Shown piece after piece: positions 1 through 5,709 of a stretch of DNA of 22,764 nucleotides. The stretch comes from an uncultured Collinsella sp. (GTDB lineage: Bacteria > Actinomycetota > Coriobacteriia > Coriobacteriales > Coriobacteriaceae). Within the stretch, counting starts at the first letter, position 1; each line of letters opens with the position of its first letter. Made by a program: the position numbers and the translations under genes. A model generated the notes under the pieces. The model searched no databases. It was not told the origin of the DNA and saw only the letters and a list, made by a program, of their open reading frames with translations. The stretch is from the NCBI GenBank assembly GCA_905197385.1, contig CAJJYO010000002.1, positions 1-22,764 on the forward strand, given 5' to 3'.

Positions 1-850
1 CATGGGCTTCACTTATCTGACCAACTCCCACATGGGTGACTGCGAGACCGTCAAGGATGCCATGCGCGTCTTTAACGGCATGTACGATCTCATCGTCTAC
101 CGCGCACAGAAGGACGAGCAGTTCCTCTATGACGTCGCCGACCTGGTTGACATCCCGGTCATCAATGCCCTTACTCTCGGCGATCACCCGACTCAGATGC
201 TCGCTGACGCTCTTACGATGGAAGAGCAATGGGGCGGTTTGCGTACGAGCCGCGGCAAGAAGATGGCTTTCGTTGGCAACTGCGCCGGCGCCCCAGTGTG
301 GTATGGCCGTCTGTGCGCTATGCTCGACATGGACTTCCTCGCCATCGGCCCCGACGACCTCCGTCATCAGATGTGCAAGGAAATGATCGAAGAGGTGGAG
401 GCCTGCTACGCCAAGTACGCTCCCAATAGGACCTTTACCATCACCTCTGACCTCGATGCCCTGGATGGCGTTGACGTTATCGTTACCGAGGAGTGGCGCT
501 ACATCAACCCCGAGTGCGGCGAAGAGGTTCTGGATCCCGACGACTACAACTCCTGGTTGGGCGATGCCGAGTCTTTGTACCCCTATCGCGTCACCAGCGA
601 GCTGTGCAAGCGCACCAACAATCCCGACATCTTCTGCATGCATGAGCTTCCCTCTGTCCATAACGCAGATCACCGTGTCGGCAAAATGCTCCTCGACCAG
701 TGCAAGAACGACCTCCATCGCGAAATCATCACCGAGGGCTTTGAGATTGCCGACGAGTGCTTTGAGGCCAACGCTTCGGTCATCTTCCGTGAGGCAGAGA
801 ACCGTCAGCACACCATCAAGGCTGTTATGTGTGCCCTTCTGGGTCTCTAG
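1..850 (+). CDS. Ornithine carbamoyltransferase-family protein, 3' portion
   Basis: The reading frame is open from the window edge, so the N-terminus, including the carbamoyl-phosphate STRT-type motif, is missing; residue numbers count from the first Met at base 2. The 282 visible residues match the OTCase fold: HPTQ at 62-65 (the HPxQ carbamoyl-phosphate contact), a Rossmann-like 'MAFVGN' strand, and the C-terminal 'AENRQH' helix shared by OTCases. The amino-acid-side motifs are unusual. The HCLP loop reads HELP (214-217), the DxWxSMG loop reads EEWRYIN, and the usual N-N-V-x-x-S stretch after the Rossmann strand reads 'NCAGAPVWYG'. Known OTCases transfer carbamoyl from carbamoyl phosphate to ornithine, or run in reverse in catabolism. 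Because the ornithine-binding residues are replaced, I infer a different amine acceptor or donor. The stop is 11 bases before the MFS start, so the two are probably one operon, suggesting uptake or exchange of the substrate. Family call is firm, substrate unknown. Confidence 0.85.
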   Translation, partial: MGFTYLTNSHMGDCETVKDAMRVFNGMYDLIVYRAQKDEQFLYDVADLVDIPVINALTLGDHPTQMLADALTMEEQWGGLRTSRGKKMAFVGNCAGAPVWYGRLCAMLDMDFLAIGPDDLRHQMCKEMIEEVEACYAKYAPNRTFTITSDLDALDGVDVIVTEEWRYINPECGEEVLDPDDYNSWLGDAESLYPYRVTSELCKRTNNPDIFCMHELPSVHNADHRVGKMLLDQCKNDLHREIITEGFEIADECFEANASVIFREAENRQHTIKAVMCALLGL

Positions 851-861
851 GAGCTGTATCA

Positions 862-2127
862 ATGGATAATGCAAAGTTAAAGAGCAGCAAGGTTTACGCA
901 TGGGTTCTCGTAATCGCGCTCGGCCTTATGTCTGCCGGCACGACCGGATCCTATAGCGTCATCGCGGGCTCCTTCGTCGCACCCGTGTGCGAGGAGTTCG
1001 GGTTTGACTATTCCATCTTCTCGTATTACTTCACCGCAACGCTCATTGGTCTTGCGGCAGCTCTTCCGTTTGTCGGAAAACTCATTCCCAAGGTCGTTGG
1101 CAAGGTTTGGCTCCCCGTTGTCGAGCTTATTTTGCTCGCTGCCGGCGCAGGCATGGCCTTCTACACCGAAGTCTGGATGTTCATCGCCGCTGGCGCCCTG
1201 ATTGGCGTTTGCTTCGCCTTCACCACCGGCGTCGCCATGTCCGACGTTATTGACCAGTGGTTCAAAAAATCTGGTGGCCTGGCAATCGGTCTCGCTTGGG
1301 CAGTGAACTCGATTTACATGCTCATCATGAGTCCCGTCATCACCTCTGTCATCGAGGCCGCTGGCTGGAGGACTGGCTATCTGGTGCTCGCTGGCGTCTC
1401 CGCCGTGCTCATTCTCCCCGCTTCCGTCCTGATTATTCGCTATAAGCCTCAGGACAAGGGCATGCTGCCCTATGGCTACGTCGAGGGCGAGACGGTCACC
1501 GAGACCGAGGAGACGACCGAGGATAGCACGCGTGGCGTTAGCTATGCGCGCGCCATTAAGTCGCCTGCCTTCTTCTTCTGCATCGGCTTCCTCTGTCTCG
1601 TTCAGCTCACTTGCTGCATGAACCAGCTCTTCCCGACGTATGCTTCCGAGGTTGGTTTTAGCCCCATGGTGGGCGGCTTCATGGTATCCGCTGCATCGCT
1701 CTTCGATCTGTTCCTCAATCCGATCGTCGGCACCACTTGCGATAGGTTCGGCAGCACGAAGGCCATTCTGGGCTGGCTCGCTGTCTCCATCCTCTCCTTT
1801 GTCATGCTCATGATGAGCAGCAGCAACTCGACGCTCAGCATCCTCGCAGCAGGCGTGAACGACGTAATGTACGTCATCGCTGGCACTGCCCTGACCGTTT
1901 TGGTTATGGATGTCTTTGGCTCCCGCGATTTCGGTCGCATCTTCGCGCTGATCTGCTCCGTGGGCTATATCGTCGGCGCCTTTGGCATGCCCGTTATGAT
2001 GAAGGTCTATGAGCTTGTCGGCTCCTTCCAGGGCGTCTTCATCTTCTGCATCGCATGCAACGTTATTATCGGCCTGTTCTTGCTGCTGGCAAAAAAGACT
2101 GGTAAGAACCTCTCCTGGGACGAATAG
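862..2127 (+). CDS. MFS transporter, OFA (oxalate/formate antiporter)-like
   Basis: This 421-residue integral membrane protein has about 12 hydrophobic segments in two halves. They are joined by a charged cytoplasmic loop (about residues 200-230, with runs of Glu and Thr) that follows a 'PQDKGMLPYG' stretch typical of OFA-type MFS carriers. Helix 1 begins 'WVLVIALGLMSAGTTGSYSV'. I chose the ATG at 862 rather than the in-frame ATG at 829 because an AGGAG (849-853) lies 8 bases before 862, whereas 829 is inside the preceding gene. The 11-base gap to the carbamoyltransferase implies co-transcription, so the carrier may import the carbamoyltransferase's substrate or export its product. The substrate cannot be read from sequence, and oxalate or formate should not be assumed. 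A terminator follows the gene. Confidence 0.85.
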   Translation: MDNAKLKSSKVYAWVLVIALGLMSAGTTGSYSVIAGSFVAPVCEEFGFDYSIFSYYFTATLIGLAAALPFVGKLIPKVVGKVWLPVVELILLAAGAGMAFYTEVWMFIAAGALIGVCFAFTTGVAMSDVIDQWFKKSGGLAIGLAWAVNSIYMLIMSPVITSVIEAAGWRTGYLVLAGVSAVLILPASVLIIRYKPQDKGMLPYGYVEGETVTETEETTEDSTRGVSYARAIKSPAFFFCIGFLCLVQLTCCMNQLFPTYASEVGFSPMVGGFMVSAASLFDLFLNPIVGTTCDRFGSTKAILGWLAVSILSFVMLMMSSSNSTLSILAAGVNDVMYVIAGTALTVLVMDVFGSRDFGRIFALICSVGYIVGAFGMPVMMKVYELVGSFQGVFIFCIACNVIIGLFLLLAKKTGKNLSWDE

Positions 2128-2177
2128 TTCGATTCGTCTTAGACATACGCTGTAGGGCTTAACCTGCAGCCGCATTG

Positions 2178-2206
2178 GGGCATCGACTAACATCGGTGCC
2201 CTTTTT
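2178..2206 (+). terminator. Rho-independent terminator of the carbamoyltransferase-MFS operon
   Basis: A 9-bp stem (GGGCATCGA / TCGGTGCCC, one G-T wobble) with a 6-base loop is followed directly by TTTTT at 2202-2206. It lies 50 bases after the MFS stop codon. Classic intrinsic terminator geometry. Confidence 0.8.
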
Positions 2207-2211
2207 CATCG

Positions 2212-2244
2212 AATGTGACAAAGGAGCAGCCACTTTGTCACATT
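2212..2244. repeat. Short palindromic repeat, TGTGACAAAG family, copy 1
   Basis: A perfect 12-bp inverted repeat, AATGTGACAAAG (2212-2223) and CTTTGTCACATT (2233-2244), encloses a 9-base centre. A degenerate relative sits at 2526-2556, so the two copies bracket the larger palindromic element at 2260-2442. There is no T-run and no adjacent gene start, so it is neither an obvious terminator nor an operator. Probably a dispersed REP-like repeat. Confidence 0.7.
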
Positions 2245-2259
2245 GAGTGGCATGTAAAT

Positions 2260-2442
2260 CGAGGTCTAATACTTTTCCGAGAAGTGAACGGCCATACTTG
2301 GGCCTCCGAAGCATCGACATTTTTAGACGTCAAACCCGCAGGATTTGGCTGGCAAAACCGCAGGAAATTGCATCTCGAAAGTGCCGATGCTTCGGGGGCC
2401 CGTTTTCACTCGTTCACTTCTCGGGAAAAGTATTAGACCTCG
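2260..2442. repeat. 183-bp palindromic intergenic element, copy A
   Basis: Outer arms 2260-2290 and 2411-2442 are complementary over 31 bp, with a single extra G in the right arm. An inner stem, 2300-2316 with 2385-2401, adds 17 bp with one G-T wobble. The centre carries two direct CGCAGGA copies at 2337-2343 and 2359-2365, exactly 22 bp apart and equidistant from the ends (77 bases each side). Copy B at 17285-17468 has the same size, arms and central pair. The rest of 2207-2575 holds the two small repeats described separately; I see nothing recognisable in 2443-2525. Short open frames here are by-products of the repeat. Function unknown; a non-autonomous mobile or REP-like element is the simplest reading. 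Confidence 0.8.
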
Positions 2443-2525
2443 TTGTATGGGGTGCGGCTGGAGGGTGATCATCGTTCAGTAGCTACCTCTTCCTTGTGAA
2501 TCGCCTGAAGCGCAAGGCATAATGC

Positions 2526-2556
2526 ATGTGACAAAGGGACGGCCCCTTTGTTGTGT
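2526..2556. repeat. Short palindromic repeat, TGTGACAAAG family, copy 2 (degenerate)
   Basis: ACAAAGGG (2531-2538) pairs with CCCTTTGT (2544-2551), and the flanks extend only through G-T wobbles and one A-T pair. The left half, ATGTGACAAAGG, matches copy 1 at 2213-2224; the right half has drifted. It lies just upstream of the dihydrouridine synthase start at 2576. Confidence 0.55.
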
Positions 2557-2575
2557 TGATATGAGAGAAGAGTAG

Positions 2576-3529
2576 ATGATCCTTTCGCTGGCCCCTATGG
2601 AGGGGATTACCGGGCATGTGTTCCGTCGCGTGCATGCGGAGTGCTTCGGTGCGCTCGATTGCTATTACACGCCGTTTTTGCCGCCGCCGCGGGTGGGAAA
2701 CCGCTTTGGCGGCAAGGCGTTTAAGGAGATCGATCCTGCCAATAACCAGGGGCTCAACGTGGTGCCTCAGCTGATGTCCAAGAACGCGGACGAGTTTGTG
2801 TGGGCGGCACAGGTGCTCGCCGACATGGGCTACCGCGAGGTCAATCTCAACCTGGGTTGCCCTTCGGGAACGGTTGTCGCCAAGGGCAAGGGCTCGGGTT
2901 TCTTGCGCAATCTCGACGAGCTCGAGGCGTTCTTAAGTGATGCGTGCGAGCGGTCGCCGTTGCCGGTGTCGGTAAAGACCAGGCTGGGGCTGGAGAATGA
3001 CGACGAATACGAGCGCGTGCTCGATCTGTATTGCCGCATGCCGTTGGCAGAGCTCATTGTGCATCCGCGCGTGCAAAAGGACCGCTATACGGGTTCGCCG
3101 CGCAAAGAGTTTTATGGCGAGACGCTGGAGCGTGTGCCGTTCCCCGTGGCCTATAACGGTGACATTTTTGATCTTGAGGATATGGACGCGCTGGTGGAGG
3201 CCTATCCCGGCACGCGCCATGTGATGTTGGGGCGTGGCCTGCTCGCGAACCCCGCTCTGGCTCGCATGGTCAAGGGCGGCCCTGCTGCAACGGCTGCTGA
3301 GCTGCAGCGCTTCCACGACACGCTGTTTGCGGCATATGCAGAAGAGATTGGCGGCAATGCGGTCTTCCGCATGAAGGAGTGGTGGTTCTACGCCAAGTGC
3401 GCTTTCGCTGATCCCGCTACCGTCCACAAGATCGTACGCAAGACCAAAAAGGTCGACGAATACCGCGCTGCCGTCGAGCGCGTCTTTCGCGAACAGCCGC
3501 TTGCACCCACAGCTCGCTTCAACGACTAG
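2576..3529 (+). CDS. tRNA-dihydrouridine synthase (Dus family)
   Basis: A 317-residue flavoenzyme of the Dus family, which reduces specific uridines to dihydrouridine in tRNA using FMN and NADPH. The N-terminus 'LAPMEGITGHVFRR' is the family opening. 'NLNLGCPSG' holds the catalytic Cys95, and 'SVKTRLG' (K134) and 'HPRVQKDRYTG' are the usual FMN/tRNA contact segments. 'MLGRGLLANP' near residue 220 is the phosphate-binding loop of the TIM barrel. The length matches bacterial Dus proteins of the shorter, DusC-like type, but I cannot assign the subfamily. The ATG at 2576 follows a weak AGAAGAG; an upstream ATG at 2561 stops after four codons. The last codons and TAG stop coincide with the edge of a palindromic repeat, so the C-terminus 'ARFND' may have been set by repeat insertion. 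Confidence 0.9.
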   Translation: MILSLAPMEGITGHVFRRVHAECFGALDCYYTPFLPPPRVGNRFGGKAFKEIDPANNQGLNVVPQLMSKNADEFVWAAQVLADMGYREVNLNLGCPSGTVVAKGKGSGFLRNLDELEAFLSDACERSPLPVSVKTRLGLENDDEYERVLDLYCRMPLAELIVHPRVQKDRYTGSPRKEFYGETLERVPFPVAYNGDIFDLEDMDALVEAYPGTRHVMLGRGLLANPALARMVKGGPAATAAELQRFHDTLFAAYAEEIGGNAVFRMKEWWFYAKCAFADPATVHKIVRKTKKVDEYRAAVERVFREQPLAPTARFND

Positions 3530-3586
3530 TTAGTCGTTGGGGACGTTCTTTAACGACTAGTCATTTATGAACGTCCCCAATGACTA
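3521..3586. repeat. Palindromic repeat, GGGGACGTTCTT family, copy 1
   Basis: Arms 3531-3548 and 3569-3586 (core TTGGGGACGTTC / GAACGTCCCCAA) pair over 18 bp with one G-T wobble. The 10-mer AACGACTAGT occurs at 3521-3530, overlapping the dus stop codon, and again at 3552-3561. The same family is present at 13617-13699. It lies between the convergent dus (+) and glutaredoxin (-) genes and could act as a two-way terminator hairpin, though there is no T-run. Confidence 0.75.
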
Positions 3587-3593
3587 TGTTGCA

Positions 3594-3839
3594 CTAGAGC
3601 AGGTTTTCCTGCACCCATGCGATGATGTCGCTTGACTCGTAGAGCGGCTTGCCGTCGATGAACAAGCAGGGAACCTGGCGTTTTCCGCCGACGGCGATGA
3701 GTGCCTGCTCAGCATCGCCGTCGATCGAGATATTGCGCTCGGGGATGGTCACACCGTTATCGGCAAGGAATCGCTTGACCTTTATGCAATACGGGCAGCC
3801 GGCCATAACGTACAGCGCGAGCTCGTGATTAGTAGCCAT
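3594..3839 (-). CDS. Glutaredoxin-like thiol oxidoreductase
   Basis: An 81-residue thioredoxin-fold protein. 'AGCPYC' gives the glutaredoxin CxxC at C15/C18, 'QVPCLFIDG' carries the cis-Pro (P57), and the C-terminal helix 'SSDIIAWVQENL' is typical. Glutaredoxins reduce disulfides or glutathione-type mixed disulfides; in a Gram-positive anaerobe the reducing partner may be another low-molecular-weight thiol or a thioredoxin reductase. I start at the ATG at 3839, preceded by GGAG; a longer in-frame TTG at 3878 would add a non-conserved 13-residue tail. The gene lies 51 bases downstream of the XRE/zinc-ribbon regulator on the same strand, so the two are probably co-transcribed, hinting at a thiol- or metal-linked stress role for that operon. 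Confidence 0.88.
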   Translation of the reverse strand: MATNHELALYVMAGCPYCIKVKRFLADNGVTIPERNISIDGDAEQALIAVGGKRQVPCLFIDGKPLYESSDIIAWVQENLL

Positions 3840-3890
3840 AGGTCTCCAATCGGTTGAGGTTTTGATTGAAATACCCAAAGCCGCCGCGGT

Positions 3891-4718
3891 CTATGCGCGC
3901 GTCAACGAAGACTCGATGGCCTGGACCAGAAACGCCGTGGCTCCGGTGGCGCAGGGCTTGTCGTAGTAGTCAACAAAGCGCTGGTCGGCAAGATAACCGT
4001 GGGCGAGGCCCAGGTACGCCTCGTCTTGGGGCTCGCATCCCCAGTTGAGAGCAATCCAGCGACGATGCATCGCGACAAGCTTACGAGCCTCGTTGCTCTC
4101 TGGGTCGCCAATGCCCATGGCAATTGAGAGCTGGCCCAGAATAGCGCGTTCAAGTTCCTTCATGTCGTTCCATGTCTCGGGGTCCATGTCCAGCAACGCT
4201 TCGTTTGCTGCATCGATAGCCTCATCGCCGTAGCGCGCCCGCGCCTCGGCACCGTAGCGCGCCTCGTTTTCCTGCACGGTGCGCCAGCGCTCCAGTTGCG
4301 GCAGGACGGCGCCCATGAGCGAGACGGCTTCGTCGAGCGACATGCCGGTGTTTTGTGCCAGGCGCGGGGCACAATCCTCAATCATTGCCTCCATGGTGGT
4401 GTCATAGGTGTACTTGCCGTGGTCGTAGCACCACTTGCAGTAATGATCGGTCGCGGTGCCCGTGGCATCGGTGCCGCAGTCGTCGGGCGTGAGTATCATG
4501 CCGCAGCTCTGGCAATAGTGCTCAGGCATTTCGAGCAGGTGGGACAGCGGTTCTCCGGTTACGGCGGCGATGAGCTTCATCATGTCGATGCCCGGTGTGA
4601 CCTCGCCGCGCTCCCACCGGCTGATGGCCTGGCGTGTGACGAAGAGCTTAGCGGCAAGCTGCTCTTGGGTAAGGTGATGGGCGCGACGGACAGCAATGAG
4701 CTTTTCTGCAAAGGCCAT
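3891..4718 (-). CDS. XRE-family regulator with zinc ribbon and TipAS-like C-terminal domain
   Basis: This 275-residue protein has three recognisable parts. Residues 1-60 are an XRE/Cro helix-turn-helix ('LTQEQLAAKLFVTRQAISRW'). Residues about 66-146 match the 'putative zinc ribbon' domain, with C69-x2-C72 and C94-x2-C97 ('CQSCGM', 'YCKWCYDHGKY') and the conserved 'TMEAMIEDCAP' helix. Residues about 147-272 resemble TipAS, the antibiotic-recognition domain of TipA regulators ('ARYGDEA', 'VAMHRRWI', 'YLGLAHGYLADQRF', 'ATAFLVQAI' region). In TipA that domain follows a MerR-type DNA-binding domain and captures thiopeptides; here the DNA-binding module is XRE. I infer a ligand-responsive, possibly autoregulating factor. 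The start has a strong AAGGAG five bases upstream. The glutaredoxin gene follows on the same strand. The domain reading is by eye and the ligand is unknown. Confidence 0.82.
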   Translation of the reverse strand: MAFAEKLIAVRRAHHLTQEQLAAKLFVTRQAISRWERGEVTPGIDMMKLIAAVTGEPLSHLLEMPEHYCQSCGMILTPDDCGTDATGTATDHYCKWCYDHGKYTYDTTMEAMIEDCAPRLAQNTGMSLDEAVSLMGAVLPQLERWRTVQENEARYGAEARARYGDEAIDAANEALLDMDPETWNDMKELERAILGQLSIAMGIGDPESNEARKLVAMHRRWIALNWGCEPQDEAYLGLAHGYLADQRFVDYYDKPCATGATAFLVQAIESSLTRA

Positions 4719-4748
4719 AGCGGCTCCTTTCTGCTGGTTGATGGCTTA

Positions 4749-4792
4749 AGCATACGCGGCGGCAGGCGCCCTTCCAAGCAACCGTTGGTTGC
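4749..4792 (-). promoter_or_regulatory. Candidate promoter and operator for the XRE regulator operon
   Basis: Read on the minus strand, TTGGAA (4772-4777) and TATGCT (4749-4754) are separated by exactly 17 bp and lie upstream of the regulator start at 4718. Next to the -35 box is a perfect palindrome, GCAACC-GTT-GGTTGC (4778-4792). It is a plausible operator for the XRE protein itself, since autoregulation is common in that family. The promoter match is moderate, and the operator assignment is inference. Confidence 0.45.
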
Positions 4793-4846
4793 ACGACGGG
4801 GGACCGCGGCGAAGAATTGCGCGCAACGCCCCACGCCTCCATGCCG

Positions 4847-4852
4847 TACAAT
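4847..4852 (+). promoter_or_regulatory. -10 element giving a possibly leaderless trmO transcript
   Basis: TACAAT ends 7 bases before the ATG at 4860, so transcription would start at or next to the start codon. No Shine-Dalgarno-like sequence precedes either ATG (4851 or 4860). No good -35 lies at 17 bp; TTGCGC at 4817-4822 is 24 bp away. Leaderless messages are frequent in actinobacteria. Confidence 0.4.
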
Positions 4853-4859
4853 GACCGGC

Positions 4860-5597
4860 ATGGAACCTATCGCACGCATACATACCGACCTGCCGCAGAA
4901 GTTCGGCATTCCGCGCAACAGCTTTTTGGCGCCCCATCTGCAGGGGCACATCGTTTTTGAGCCGGAATTTGCCTCCAATGCAGCGGTTGAGGGCCTGGAC
5001 TCCTTCTCTCACCTGTGGCTGCTGTGGCGCTTCGAAAACGGAACGCCCGGCGGCACGGCTAAGGATATTGCCGTCGACGCTAAAACGCAGGACAGGTCCG
5101 GCACCAACGCAAAATGGTCGAAAACCGTGCGCCCGCCGCGTCTGGGCGGAGCCGAACGTGTGGGAGTGTTTGCCACGCGCAGTCCGTTTCGCCCTAATCC
5201 CATCGGGCTCACCTGCGTCAAGCTTGATCGTGTCGAGCTCACCGACGATGGCCCCATCATCCATGTGTTGGGGGCCGACCTGCGCGACGGTACGCCCATC
5301 TACGACATCAAGCCCTACATTCCGTTTGCGGACTGCCACCCGGATGCGACCGGAGGCTGGATCGAGGATGCTTCGTGGCAAGAGCTCGATGTTGAGTTTC
5401 CGCAAGCACTGCAGGATATGGTCCCGCCCGCAAAGCTCCTCGGCTTGGTCGAGGTCCTTCGCCAAGACCCGCGCCGCGCGGGCAGCAAGCACGAGCCACA
5501 CCGCGTCTATCATCTGGCTTACGCCGGGCTCGACATATCGTTTACGGTCGATGAAACCCAGCTAACCGTAGTTGCCGTCAACGACGCGCAAGACTAA
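4860..5597 (+). CDS. trmO: tRNA (N6-threonylcarbamoyladenosine(37)-N6)-methyltransferase TrmO
   Basis: A 245-residue TrmO/TsaA (YaeB/VirR-type beta-barrel) protein that uses S-adenosylmethionine to methylate t6A37 of certain tRNAs, mainly tRNA-Thr. Family signatures are the N-terminal 'PIARIHTDLPQKFGIPRN', 'FSHLWLLWRF' near 49-58, the central 'FATRSPFRPNPIGL' at 104-117 and 'YDIKPYIPFAD' at 148-158. The length fits the two-domain form with a C-terminal extension. The start is uncertain between ATG 4851 and ATG 4860; I prefer 4860 because a -10 box at 4847-4852 overlaps the earlier codon. The gene is divergent from the XRE operon across a 141-base gap. The C-S lyase follows after 112 bases and probably has its own promoter. 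Functional assignment is well supported by motif. Confidence 0.9.
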   Translation: MEPIARIHTDLPQKFGIPRNSFLAPHLQGHIVFEPEFASNAAVEGLDSFSHLWLLWRFENGTPGGTAKDIAVDAKTQDRSGTNAKWSKTVRPPRLGGAERVGVFATRSPFRPNPIGLTCVKLDRVELTDDGPIIHVLGADLRDGTPIYDIKPYIPFADCHPDATGGWIEDASWQELDVEFPQALQDMVPPAKLLGLVEVLRQDPRRAGSKHEPHRVYHLAYAGLDISFTVDETQLTVVAVNDAQD

Positions 5598-5709
5598 CCA
5601 GCCATTCGTCCGCACCCGTCAAATTAAGCGCCAAACCCCGCGCCAAAACCGCCCACGCTGGTGGACAATAACGCCTACCAAAACAATCAACTTTGCACGG
5701 GAGTCCAGC

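Noticed and set aside
877..2193. Long open frame antisense to the MFS gene
   Set aside because: Mirror frame of a GC-rich gene; composition is that of a shadow frame with no domain or ribosome site, while the sense frame is a clear transporter.
2215..2468. Two overlapping 73-codon open frames downstream of the MFS gene
   Set aside because: They lie wholly within palindromic repeat DNA and have no ribosome site or homology pattern.
3840..3878. Longer TTG-initiated start for the glutaredoxin
   Set aside because: The ATG at 3839 has a GGAG and matches the normal glutaredoxin N-terminus; the extension would add a tail with no family counterpart.
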